Shown here: in pieces, positions 7,939 through 15,266 of the stretch | Layout of the letters: the number at the start of each line of letters is the position of its first letter | Position numbering within the stretch: the first letter of the stretch is position 1 | Assembly (NCBI GenBank): GCA_043762265.1 | Contig: JAYUMV010000186.1 | Coordinates: forward strand, 1-18,975 | Reading direction: 5' to 3' | Origin: JANXLO01 sp043762265 | GTDB taxonomy: Bacteria > Armatimonadota > Chthonomonadetes > Chthonomonadales > Chthonomonadaceae | DNA length: 18,975 nucleotides | Made by a program: the position numbers and the translations under genes | The notes under the pieces: model-generated | Told to the model about the DNA's origin: nothing | What the model saw: only the letters and a program-made list of their open reading frames with translations | The model's database searches: none

Positions 7939-7994
7939 TTTGACCCGGAAACGTTTCGCGCAGGATTTTGACCCGGAAACGTTTAGCGCAGGAT
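7939..7994. repeat. 28-bp tandem duplication across the GH44 stop codon
   Basis: Two adjacent 28-bp units (7939-7966 and 7967-7994) differ at one base only, C7957 versus A7985. A7985 is part of the TAA stop (7983-7985) of the GH44 gene; in the other copy the same triplet would be GAA. The unit length is not a multiple of three. Confidence 0.95.
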
Positions 7995-10835
7995 CTCGAT
8001 GCCGTTGACGAACGCCTGATTGCTCCCCACAAAGTTGAGGGTGAGGTTGCCGATGCTGTCGGCGATGCCTGTACAGTCACGAACCACCGCTTTATTGAGC
8101 CCTCCCGCTGCATAGACATCGAAGTTGGTCAGAGCAGGAGCGCCGTTGAGGGTCACATTGAAGACCCGCGCTCCGACCACGTTGATCCAGAACTCCGCAA
8201 AGTGCAGGCGCACCGTGTAAGTGGCTCCTGGAGTCAGTGCAGGGATAACGTAGGAGAAGTTGTAGCCTCCGCGCAGCGACTGATAGACCGTCGCGGGCGC
8301 GGCATTGGTGACCCCGGTCGTGTTGACGGTCTGCGCTACGGAGTAGGCCGCGCCGCCGGAGAAGTAGTTGTCGGCAGTGAAGGTTCCGATTACGCCGCCG
8401 CCGGTATCGATCTGATAGACGGTCGTTAGTCCCGTGGAGGGAGTGGCCGAGGCCTGATTAGAGTTGGCGCTTTCGCCGGTGGCGTTGACGGCGGTGACGA
8501 CATAGTAGGAGGTCGTTCCGTTGGTCAGGCCGGTGTTGGTATAGGTCGTGGCTGTGACACCGGTGGCGACGTTCGTGTAGCCGGACCCACTGGTGAGAGA
8601 CCGTTTGATGTTATAACTGGTGGCTCCGGGAGAAGCGGTCCAGGAGAGGCTCGCCTGCGCGTTGCCTCCCACCGCTGTCAGGTTCGTCGGGGCGGGAGGG
8701 ATGGGCGCGACGCCTGCTCCAAGGATCTCGATGCCGTTGACGAATGCCTGATTGCTCCCCGCAAAGTTGAGGGTGAGGTTGCCGTTGCTGTCGGCGATGC
8801 CCGTGCAGTCACGAACCACCGCTTTATTGAGCCCTCCCGCCGCATAGACATCGAAGTTGGTTAGAGCAGGAGCGCTATTGATCGTGACGTTGAAGAGTCG
8901 CGCTCCGACGACGCTGATCCAGAACTCGGCAAAGTGCAGGCGCACCGTGTAGGTAGCTCTGGGCGTTAGAGCGGGGATAATGTAGGAGAAGTTATAGCCT
9001 CCGCGCAGCGACTGATAGACCGCTGTGGGCGCGGCGTTGGCAACTCCAGACGTGTTGACCGTATTGGTTACGGAGTAGGCAGCGCCACCGGCGAAGAAGC
9101 TGTCCGCAGCGAAATTGCCGATCGTGCCACCGCCGGTATCGATCTTATAGGAGCTGAGGGAGGTGGAAGCGACAGGAATGACGAGCAGGGTGATGCTCTG
9201 CGCGGGCACGGTGAGATTGACCGAGGCGGTTGTCGCCACATTGGCTAGTTGGGCAATGGTATTCGCGGAGGTCAACTGCCATACCTGGGCGGAACCGGCC
9301 GAGGAGAAGTTGGCGAGGTTCACGGTCACCGGGGTCGAGCCGCTCAAGACCTTGTTGATGACCATCACCGTCAGGGCGCCGTCGGAGGCACGTGTGGCCG
9401 CAAAGGCCGACAGGTTGTCCGGGGTCGCGGTGGTGGTCGAAACGCTGGTCTCGCCGAAGGCAGCCCGATTGCCATCGTAGTTGCGATAGATCTTCATGGC
9501 TTTGTAGGTGGGCGTGGACGGATCCGGGGTCGTCCAGCGCGTCGCCACATCCACGCCCTCTCTGCCGAAAATACCGAGGATGTCGGCCTGGGTGGTGGCT
9601 CCGTTGATATGCCCCTCTGCCCCCCAGTTGTACTCGGTTATTCCAATCGGCGTGTTGGGATAGTAGGTGTTGACCCAGTTTTTCATACGCGGAATCAGCT
9701 CTACCTGCGTGCCGATCCAGGATTCGTTGACATAGTTGGGATCCCACAGGCCGCGCGTCGAACGATTGCGCAGCAACTGCATCGCATTGGAGGTATCGCT
9801 GCCGAACTCGCCTCCCTGGGGATAGAAGTGCAGGCTGAAGATGTCGAGCAGGCGTCTGCCGTTCGTCACCTCGTACTGGCGCAGTTGCGTGAGGAGATAC
9901 GCCACATATTCGATATTGTTATGGCTGGCGCGGTCGGGGAAACTGCTGTAGTTGTGCAGGCTTCCATACTGCTGATCGTAGCCGCTGTAGAGAAAGCCGT
10001 CCCACCCCCACTCTTCGGGACCGCATACGAGCGCGCTTGAATCTACCGACTTGATCATGGCCGCGTAACTGATCATTTTCGTCGCCATCTGATCCATCGT
10101 CAGCCCGGTCGGCGCGACATCCCGGTGAGATTGGAACCAGATGCTGGACTCGTTATCGAGGAGATAGTAGCGGAGGCCGCCTGCGGAAGCGGGGCCCCAC
10201 AGGTTCACCAGATGCTGTACCCATCCCTGTTGAAAAGTCGGGCTGGAGGGAACGTCGGCATCGTTGGGATCGTTGCCGACCACATTACTGCCGTTGGTCC
10301 TGACTCCGTTGCCCGCATCCGGGAAATAGGGGTCGGTGCTGGCTTGCGCCCCGTACTTGGCGACGGAGAAGCTGCCTAGTTTACTGCGGTTGGAACCTAA
10401 CTTGGCGACCCAGTCGATCAGGGGAATGGTGAGCATCGCCTGTGCGCCTGCCGTCTTCGAATCGCTGATAAAAGAGTCCCCGTGTTCTCCTGCGCTGGCG
10501 CTGCCATAGCCGATACTTTCGAAAAAGTAGTCGGAAGCCCGGTTATCGGCGTTCAACTGCCAGTTGTAGCGACTTGTGGGATTGCCACCCTGGCGGTTGA
10601 GCGGCGAATTCAGATCGCTCAGGTTGGCCGCAGAGCCATAGGCGATGCCGTAGATATTGGGGTTGATGGCATGACGGCTCGCCTGTGCATCGATGTTGAC
10701 GGTGACCGCCGGATTCTGAGCGCGGACCCTACCGCTGGAGAGGGTAAAGCCCAGGATCAGCCCCACCCCCAGGAACATGGCAGAGAACGATCGGTAAGGC
10801 ATGCGCGTGCAGGAAATCATAGGTTGGATTCGCAT
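7983..10835 (-). CDS. Secreted GH44-family glycoside hydrolase with malectin-FN3-malectin tail
   Basis: This 950-aa modular enzyme starts at the ATG at 10835 (AGGAG 6 nt upstream); a longer in-frame start at 10916 has no such support. The signal peptide runs to about VRA39|Q40. The catalytic region is about 45-550 and shows GH44 landmarks: GGNPTSRYNWQLNADN (about 83-98), LLDNE with Glu229 as likely acid/base, and ITEYNWG with Glu401 as likely nucleophile. GH44 enzymes are retaining endo-acting beta-glucanases or xyloglucanases. Malectin-like modules at about 560-705 and 805-950 (YKIDTGGG / YQIDTGGG, TYTVRLHFAE, LFNVTI / VFNVTL, NGIEIL) probably bind carbohydrate. An FN3 domain at about 710-800 (PPAPTNLTAVGG, LSWTASPGATSYNIKRS) links them. 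The two malectin modules are a direct DNA duplication. The protein probably acts outside the cell on plant beta-glucans. It has its own promoter and shares a terminator with the convergent unit. Confidence 0.9.
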   Translation of the reverse strand: MRIQPMISCTRMPYRSFSAMFLGVGLILGFTLSSGRVRAQNPAVTVNIDAQASRHAINPNIYGIAYGSAANLSDLNSPLNRQGGNPTSRYNWQLNADNRASDYFFESIGYGSASAGEHGDSFISDSKTAGAQAMLTIPLIDWVAKLGSNRSKLGSFSVAKYGAQASTDPYFPDAGNGVRTNGSNVVGNDPNDADVPSSPTFQQGWVQHLVNLWGPASAGGLRYYLLDNESSIWFQSHRDVAPTGLTMDQMATKMISYAAMIKSVDSSALVCGPEEWGWDGFLYSGYDQQYGSLHNYSSFPDRASHNNIEYVAYLLTQLRQYEVTNGRRLLDIFSLHFYPQGGEFGSDTSNAMQLLRNRSTRGLWDPNYVNESWIGTQVELIPRMKNWVNTYYPNTPIGITEYNWGAEGHINGATTQADILGIFGREGVDVATRWTTPDPSTPTYKAMKIYRNYDGNRAAFGETSVSTTTATPDNLSAFAATRASDGALTVMVINKVLSGSTPVTVNLANFSSAGSAQVWQLTSANTIAQLANVATTASVNLTVPAQSITLLVIPVASTSLSSYKIDTGGGTIGNFAADSFFAGGAAYSVTNTVNTSGVANAAPTAVYQSLRGGYNFSYIIPALTPRATYTVRLHFAEFWISVVGARLFNVTINSAPALTNFDVYAAGGLNKAVVRDCTGIADSNGNLTLNFAGSNQAFVNGIEILGAGVAPIPPAPTNLTAVGGNAQASLSWTASPGATSYNIKRSLTSGSGYTNVATGVTATTYTNTGLTNGTTSYYVVTAVNATGESANSNQASATPSTGLTTVYQIDTGGGVIGTFTADNYFSGGAAYSVAQTVNTTGVTNAAPATVYQSLRGGYNFSYVIPALTPGATYTVRLHFAEFWINVVGARVFNVTLNGAPALTNFDVYAAGGLNKAVVRDCTGIADSIGNLTLNFVGSNQAFVNGIEILR
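7990..8418. repeat. Direct repeat copy A (distal malectin module)
   Basis: This 429-bp block pairs with 8722-9150 at a constant offset of 732 bp without indels. Identity by eye is about 85-90%. It encodes the C-terminal malectin module of the GH44 enzyme. Confidence 0.9.
8722..9150. repeat. Direct repeat copy B (proximal malectin module)
   Basis: Second copy of the malectin-coding block, in the same orientation as 7990-8418. The 732-bp offset equals 244 codons (malectin plus FN3), so duplicating one module pair kept the frame. Confidence 0.9.
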
Positions 10836-10841
10836 AGGAGG

Positions 10842-10846
10842 CTCCT
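10842..10846 (-). promoter_or_regulatory. Ribosome binding site AGGAG of the GH44 gene
   Basis: AGGAG on the minus strand, 6 nt before the ATG at 10835. It decides the start in favour of the 950-aa form with a normal signal peptide. Confidence 0.75.
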
Positions 10847-10947
10847 GATAATAACAAGACGACGGGAAGCAGGCGTAGATCGTTATTAGAACGGTCCCGC
10901 ACGAGTGGAATGGCACATAGCCCGCACATGATAAACGCGAACAGTCT

Positions 10948-10956
10948 ATTCTAACA
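10948..10956 (-). promoter_or_regulatory. Extended -10 promoter element for the GH44 gene
   Basis: On the minus strand TGT directly precedes TAGAAT, a five-of-six match to the -10 consensus with the TGn extension. No good -35 lies 16-18 bp upstream, which fits an extended -10 or activator-dependent promoter. Transcription would start near 10941, with a leader of about 105 nt. Confidence 0.45.
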
Positions 10957-10987
10957 GAAATGTGGGGTTCGCGCTCGTGATTCCACG

Positions 10988-11015
10988 TACACGACCCGAA
11001 ATTTCGGGTCGTGTA
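10988..11015. promoter_or_regulatory. Perfect 28-bp palindrome: rho-independent-like hairpin or operator
   Basis: Both halves are exact reverse complements (ACGACCCGAAA facing TTTCGGGTCGT, with an AAATTT centre). It begins 26 nt after the stop of the five-gene minus-strand operon, so a transcript hairpin there could end or protect that mRNA. No U-tract follows on the minus strand. It is also about 47-75 bp upstream of the predicted GH44 start site, the right place for an activator or operator site. The sequence alone cannot choose between these. Confidence 0.55.
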
Positions 11016-11041
11016 GGCTCAACGGAGAAGAATTAGAGGAG

Positions 11042-12313
11042 TTATTGACTGTTGTAAGCGACTACGAGGCGTAGGTAGGCTTGATGGCGCTTTTCGGCGG
11101 AGGCGATGCTGCGGTAGGCGGCGATCTGCGTGTTGGCGAAGGCGGGGTCGCCGCTGCGTGTAGAGATCTCCTGGCCAACGCGAGTCCATCGAGCCTCCAT
11201 CTCTTTCGCCTCTCGTTCGCGCTGTTGCGAGACTTCCAGAGAGCCGCGCGCCTCCGCAAGGGCGTTCTCGCTACTCTGCTTGGGAAGATCCCGCTGGACG
11301 GCGGCGGCGGCCTCATCTTCGGAGCCCTCTTCCTGCAACTCCGCGATTTCCGGCACGCCATCTGCTTTGGTTTTTACCTGGGGGCCAGTTTTGAGTTGTT
11401 CGGCGAGATGCTGCAAGTTGCGCACCGAGGCGATCATCTTGACGGCCTGTGCCCGCAGACCGACAGGGCCAGTTCGGGCCAGTTCGGTGGTGACTTCCAG
11501 GGCGATCAGCGCATTGCTTTTAGCGACAGCGGCCCCGGCAGTCATCAGAGAGAGGCCCACGCTTTTGGGATTGAGCTGCCAGGCATGGTAGAGGCGGTCG
11601 AGCACGTCCGGCGCTTTATCCTCGTTCGCCTTGGTGGCGGCGACCTCTTCCTGGCGAGCATAGGCGAAGAAGGCGGCGCGCTGCGCCTGCTGCTCCAGAC
11701 GTGGTTTGAAGGCGGCGGGCGCGGTGCGCATGGCGGTCTGGAACGCCGTTTGCGCCTTTGCGAATTCCTCCCCGCTTGCAAGCAGGTCCCCATAGAGACT
11801 ATTCAGTCGCCAGGAGTCGGCCATCTTCGTCAGGGCCTGCTCCGCCGCTACCGTGGCATCCGCGAGCTGCCCGGCGTCTCGCATCGCGACGATCAGGGCG
11901 ATACGGCGATCTTCGACCGTGGGGCCGCCGCCTTTCACCTCTGTCCTTAAGAGAGAGAGGTGGAGTTTCGTCTCCACTGCCAGCGGCCCTGTGGGATCGA
12001 TCTGCAGACATTTTTCCAGACTGGCGACCGCTGCCGGAAGCCTTTTCTGTTCTTCCTGGACCATGGCGAGATTGTACCAGGGCGTCGCAAAGGTGGGATC
12101 GATGGTGGTGGCCGCTATGAGATCCGCCTCCCCTTTGGCTTGATCGGCATTGGGGATTTGCAACGCTTTGAGGGCGGCCTGCATCCGGGTACGCGCCTCA
12201 GTGCGTTTGGCAGTGTCCTGCGCGGCGGCCGTGACCGTCAGAGGCAAGAGAAGCGATAGAAACGACAGTAGGGTCAGGAAGGTTCCGCCTCTTCTGGATG
12301 GGCTATTTTCCAC
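11042..12313 (-). CDS. Exported TPR protein with C-terminal coiled coil (last operon gene)
   Basis: This 423-aa protein uses a GTG start at 12313, supported by AAGGAG 7 nt upstream; the first 11 nt overlap the end of the preceding gene, pointing to translational coupling. The signal peptide has a long Leu/Thr/Ser core (about 11-29) with likely cleavage AAA31|Q32. TPR-like helices are clearest at about 62-120 (ATPWYNLAMVQEEQKRLPAA, VASLEKCLQIDPTGPLA); further Ala-rich helical pairs continue through the middle (FAKAQTAFQTAMRTAPAAF). Residues about 340-380 are charged and probably a coiled coil (QQREREAKEMEARW). No catalytic motif is visible. TPR domains mediate protein contacts, so a scaffold or assembly role in the periplasm or envelope is inferred. 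It is the last gene of the leftward operon, before the palindrome at 10988-11015. Confidence 0.85.
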   Translation of the reverse strand: MENSPSRRGGTFLTLLSFLSLLLPLTVTAAAQDTAKRTEARTRMQAALKALQIPNADQAKGEADLIAATTIDPTFATPWYNLAMVQEEQKRLPAAVASLEKCLQIDPTGPLAVETKLHLSLLRTEVKGGGPTVEDRRIALIVAMRDAGQLADATVAAEQALTKMADSWRLNSLYGDLLASGEEFAKAQTAFQTAMRTAPAAFKPRLEQQAQRAAFFAYARQEEVAATKANEDKAPDVLDRLYHAWQLNPKSVGLSLMTAGAAVAKSNALIALEVTTELARTGPVGLRAQAVKMIASVRNLQHLAEQLKTGPQVKTKADGVPEIAELQEEGSEDEAAAAVQRDLPKQSSENALAEARGSLEVSQQREREAKEMEARWTRVGQEISTRSGDPAFANTQIAAYRSIASAEKRHQAYLRLVVAYNSQ

Positions 12314-13877
12314 CGAGCAACTCCTTGAAGACCCAGTGGTCTTTCACGCCGCGTTTGATCGCCTCGACTGCGCTCTTCTTCGCTTCGTCTTTATGACCTT
12401 GACGGAACTGTGCGCCAGCCAGATCGGCATAGTTCGCGCCGTTTTCGGGATCGGCCACCAGCGCCTTCTGGAAAGCGGCTTCTGCCCCGGCATAGTCCTT
12501 GTCGGCGAAAAGACACTGAGCGCGCATCCGCGCAACAAGCCCCCGTTTGGGGGTCTCCGTCGGAATCTGCCCGAGGATGGTCGCTGCCGCCGTGTTTTGC
12601 TTCGCGGTGATCAGGGCTTCGGCCAACTCTATCTGAGCATCCGGACTGCGCTTTTTCGCCTCTGTTCCCAGGCGGTCGGTAAGGCGGTTGGCCTCATCGG
12701 CGGCTCCATTGGAGGCGAGGATACCGACGCCTTCGGCCAGAGAGGTGCTGTAGGCGCCGGTGGCAGCGGCCTGCTGAACCGCTTCCATGGCGGCCTCGGA
12801 CTTGCGCCCTTTGCGGCAGGCCAGGGCGAAGCCCATCAGATAGTCCACGTTGGCCGGATCGATTTTGAGCGCGGCCAGATAGTTTCTTGCGGAATAGTCC
12901 GGGCTGGCGGTGAGCACCCGTCGCCCGATGTCTGCAAGCCCTTTCGCTTTCGCCTGCAGCGCCGCCCGGCTCTTCAGGCGCAGCGCCTGATCCCGCGCGA
13001 CCTGCGCCAGCGAAGGATCGAGGACGAGCGCTCGCTGTTCGAGGGTGGCGACTGCGGGCGCGTACTGCCGGATGGCGTCCGCCGCAAACGCGAACGATTC
13101 GAGGACATTGCGATCCACGAGGGGGCTGCGAAGGACCTGATGCCAGGCGTCGAAGGCGTCGGTATAGTCCCCACGACGCATCGCTGCGGTGGCCTCATTG
13201 CGCAGACGCTCATAGGGCATTGCGGCAGCAACCTCGTCGCGCAGTCGCTTGACGTCCGCGCGCGCGCCCTCGGGAATCCGCTTGAGCGCCTCGTCGAGGA
13301 GGGGGACGGCCCGAGACGGACTGCCGAGCGCCTGGGCGATGCTGGCGGAGATCAGATAGCCCAACGGGTCTGAGTCGTCTGCACCGGGGCCGAACGTCAG
13401 GGCCAATGCGCCACTGAAGTCTCCGGATGCCAGCCGCATCTGCACTTCCGCCAGGCGTTCCATACTGGGAATAGGCGGCTTACCGGAGTCTTTCATTCGC
13501 TTCAGGGCCGTGATGCGCTCCTGGATCTGAACTCGGAGTCCTCCCTCGGTCTCTACAGCCAGCAGGTCGGTGAGGGTACGAATGGAGGCGGCCCAGTCCT
13601 GTTTGCGGTCATAAGCTTCCGAGAGTTGCAGGTAGGCGGGCACAAAAGTAGGATCCGACTTGATGCAGGCCTGGAAGCCTTCGATCGCGGTTGCGGTGTC
13701 GCCGGTCTCTCCCAGGCAGCGGATGGAGAGCAGATAGATTCGCCCTGCGCGGGCTTTGGCTGCGGAGGCAGCGTTATTGTCGGCCTGTCCCTGAGGAGCG
13801 GCGCAGGCGGCTCGGTTCGGCTCGCTGAAGGCTCCCAGCAGGCACAACGCTCCGATAGCAAGCGTTTGACGGCGCAT
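12303..13877 (-). CDS. Exported TPR protein (524 aa)
   Basis: The ATG at 13877 overlaps the stop of the upstream gene by one base (TGATG), a classic coupling arrangement. The signal peptide is MRRQTLAIGALCLLGAF followed by a probable cleavage near CAA27|P. TPR units stand out at about 62-105 (ATAIEGFQACIKSDPTFVPA, then YLQLSEAYDRKQDWAASIRT) and near the C-terminus, about 455-515 (DYAGAEAAFQKALVADPENG, then ANYADLAGAQFRQGHKDEA). Intervening helical repeats are degenerate (PAVATLEQRALVLDPSLAQV, SARNYLAALKIDPANVDYLM). The overall plan matches the following gene, so the two may be distant paralogues or partners. No enzymatic motif is seen; a role in protein-protein contacts outside the cytoplasm is inferred. 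It overlaps the downstream GTG-start gene by 11 nt. Confidence 0.88.
   Translation of the reverse strand: MRRQTLAIGALCLLGAFSEPNRAACAAPQGQADNNAASAAKARAGRIYLLSIRCLGETGDTATAIEGFQACIKSDPTFVPAYLQLSEAYDRKQDWAASIRTLTDLLAVETEGGLRVQIQERITALKRMKDSGKPPIPSMERLAEVQMRLASGDFSGALALTFGPGADDSDPLGYLISASIAQALGSPSRAVPLLDEALKRIPEGARADVKRLRDEVAAAMPYERLRNEATAAMRRGDYTDAFDAWHQVLRSPLVDRNVLESFAFAADAIRQYAPAVATLEQRALVLDPSLAQVARDQALRLKSRAALQAKAKGLADIGRRVLTASPDYSARNYLAALKIDPANVDYLMGFALACRKGRKSEAAMEAVQQAAATGAYSTSLAEGVGILASNGAADEANRLTDRLGTEAKKRSPDAQIELAEALITAKQNTAAATILGQIPTETPKRGLVARMRAQCLFADKDYAGAEAAFQKALVADPENGANYADLAGAQFRQGHKDEAKKSAVEAIKRGVKDHWVFKELLGGK
12321..12326 (-). promoter_or_regulatory. Ribosome binding site AAGGAG for the GTG-start TPR gene
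   Basis: AAGGAG on the minus strand lies 7 nt before the GTG at 12313, inside the 3' end of the preceding gene. It is the main support for a GTG start with an 11-nt overlap. Confidence 0.7.
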
Positions 13878-15250
13878 CAGTATTCGCTCTCCATAACTTG
13901 ATCTGCCTGTTGGCCGAAGAGATTGAGTTGATCACTGATCCAGGCAGGAAGACCCTTCTTGAGAATGGTGTAGCCTTTGTAGATTTTCTGATAGACATTT
14001 TTCTTACCGCGAATGAAGTCGACCTCATTCCAAGCGTTTTCCTGGAACCCGATCTGATCCATGAAGTTTTTGGTCTCGTTATCGACCGGCTCTCCGAGCA
14101 CCTTGTCGTAGAGATTGTCGCTGATGTAAGGCTTCAGGTACCCGCGGGCCATATTGAGCAGGCGGCTTTTGAAGGTCGATTCGGCGCGGTCGCCGGCCCA
14201 GCCTCCCCAGTCGTCGGGCATGTCTTTGCCGATCAGAGAGAGGCCTGAGTTTACGCCTTCATCGAACGTTGGATCTTTAAACAGTTCTTTGACGTTCGCG
14301 CGAACGCCGTCCAGAGAGACGTTGTCCCAGGTATCGCGGACCTTGGAGCGGAAGTGGTCGAGAAGGCCGGGTTGGGAGGTCGCGTCCGAACCATCGAGGC
14401 CGTCCGAACTGCCGTTGCTGAGGCTGCCGGGATTGATCTGGGAGGGATCTTCGCCAAACTGTGGAGTGGTGACCTGATCGTCTCCGTGTCCGAAGCTGTT
14501 AAGGAGGGAGTTGATGACGCTCTGAAGCGCTTTCTGGGCCTCCAAAGCCTGCTCTGCCAGCTTCTTTCTCTTTTCGGCATCCTGTTCGCGGGCGCGCTCC
14601 ATCTCCAGTGCACGTTTGCGGCGCTCTGCTTCCAGCTTCTCCTGCATCTTGCGCTGGATCTCCTCGAACTCTTTGCGTCTGCGCTCGGCCTCTTCCCGCT
14701 GGCTGAGAACTTCTGTCCAGTACTGGGCCTGAAGTTCGTTTCCTTCCGCGACGACTTTCTCGTTGCGGCACTGGGTCCAGTTTTTCAGGATACCCTGGAA
14801 AGTCTGCTGGTACTGTTCGCCCTCTTTGACAAGATTGTTGATCTCATCGCGATACTGCTTTTCCTTGGCGGCGAGGATCTCTGGCCGGGCGACAGGGACG
14901 CCCTTGACATCGGCCAAATGCTGCGCAAAGGAAATTTTCAGTTCTCTCTCAATTTCCGATTTGGACCGTTCGCACTTACTGCAGAAGAGGCCCGCGCGCA
15001 TCTCCTCCAGCGCCTGGTTCATCTCTTTGCGCTTGTCATAGATCTTCTGGTTCTGTTTGTCGATATTGGCGTTGTTGCGGTCGTTCTCTTTGTGGGCGTC
15101 CTTCATGCAGTTGTTGTTCGACTCGACCTTGCCGATGTATTGGCGTATGGCTGCCGCCGCCTCATCGGAGGTTTTGTAGGGCTCCTGCGCGGAGCAGATC
15201 TGGGCGCATGCCGTCAGCAGGACCAGAAGTATGCAAAGAAGCGTACGCAT
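13877..15250 (-). CDS. Putative lipoprotein with central coiled coil and CxxC motif (457 aa)
   Basis: The start is the ATG at 15250, with GGAGG 6 nt upstream; the longer start at 15292 would overlap the upstream gene and lacks support. The leader MRTLLCILLVLLTAC ends in LTAC, a good lipobox with Cys15, though CSA|Q a few residues on could be a signal peptidase I site instead. Cys48, CSKC at 90-93 and Cys161 are extra cysteines. Residues about 165-250 are a strongly charged helix rich in Glu, Arg and Lys (REEAERRRKEFEEIQRKMQE, EAERRKRALEMERAREQDAE), almost certainly a coiled coil. A Gly/Ser/Asp-rich linker (about 254-290) leads to a C-terminal domain with several Trp and aromatic residues (DDWGGWAGDRAE, ISDNLYDKV, NVYQKIYKGYTILK). 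I do not recognise the C-terminal domain. An envelope-anchored structural or tethering role is inferred from the layout and the operon. Confidence 0.85.
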   Translation of the reverse strand: MRTLLCILLVLLTACAQICSAQEPYKTSDEAAAAIRQYIGKVESNNNCMKDAHKENDRNNANIDKQNQKIYDKRKEMNQALEEMRAGLFCSKCERSKSEIERELKISFAQHLADVKGVPVARPEILAAKEKQYRDEINNLVKEGEQYQQTFQGILKNWTQCRNEKVVAEGNELQAQYWTEVLSQREEAERRRKEFEEIQRKMQEKLEAERRKRALEMERAREQDAEKRKKLAEQALEAQKALQSVINSLLNSFGHGDDQVTTPQFGEDPSQINPGSLSNGSSDGLDGSDATSQPGLLDHFRSKVRDTWDNVSLDGVRANVKELFKDPTFDEGVNSGLSLIGKDMPDDWGGWAGDRAESTFKSRLLNMARGYLKPYISDNLYDKVLGEPVDNETKNFMDQIGFQENAWNEVDFIRGKKNVYQKIYKGYTILKKGLPAWISDQLNLFGQQADQVMESEY

Positions 15251-15256
15251 TGAAAT

Positions 15257-15261
15257 CCTCC
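15257..15261 (-). promoter_or_regulatory. Ribosome binding site GGAGG of the coiled-coil lipoprotein gene
   Basis: GGAGG on the minus strand, 6 nt before the ATG at 15250, lies in the 16-nt gap after the upstream stop. It excludes the longer in-frame start at 15292. Confidence 0.75.
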
Positions 15262-15266
15262 GGAGA

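Noticed and set aside
7939..7994. CRISPR-like or attachment-site repeat
   Set aside because: There are only two adjacent units without spacers, and no integrase or Cas gene is nearby.
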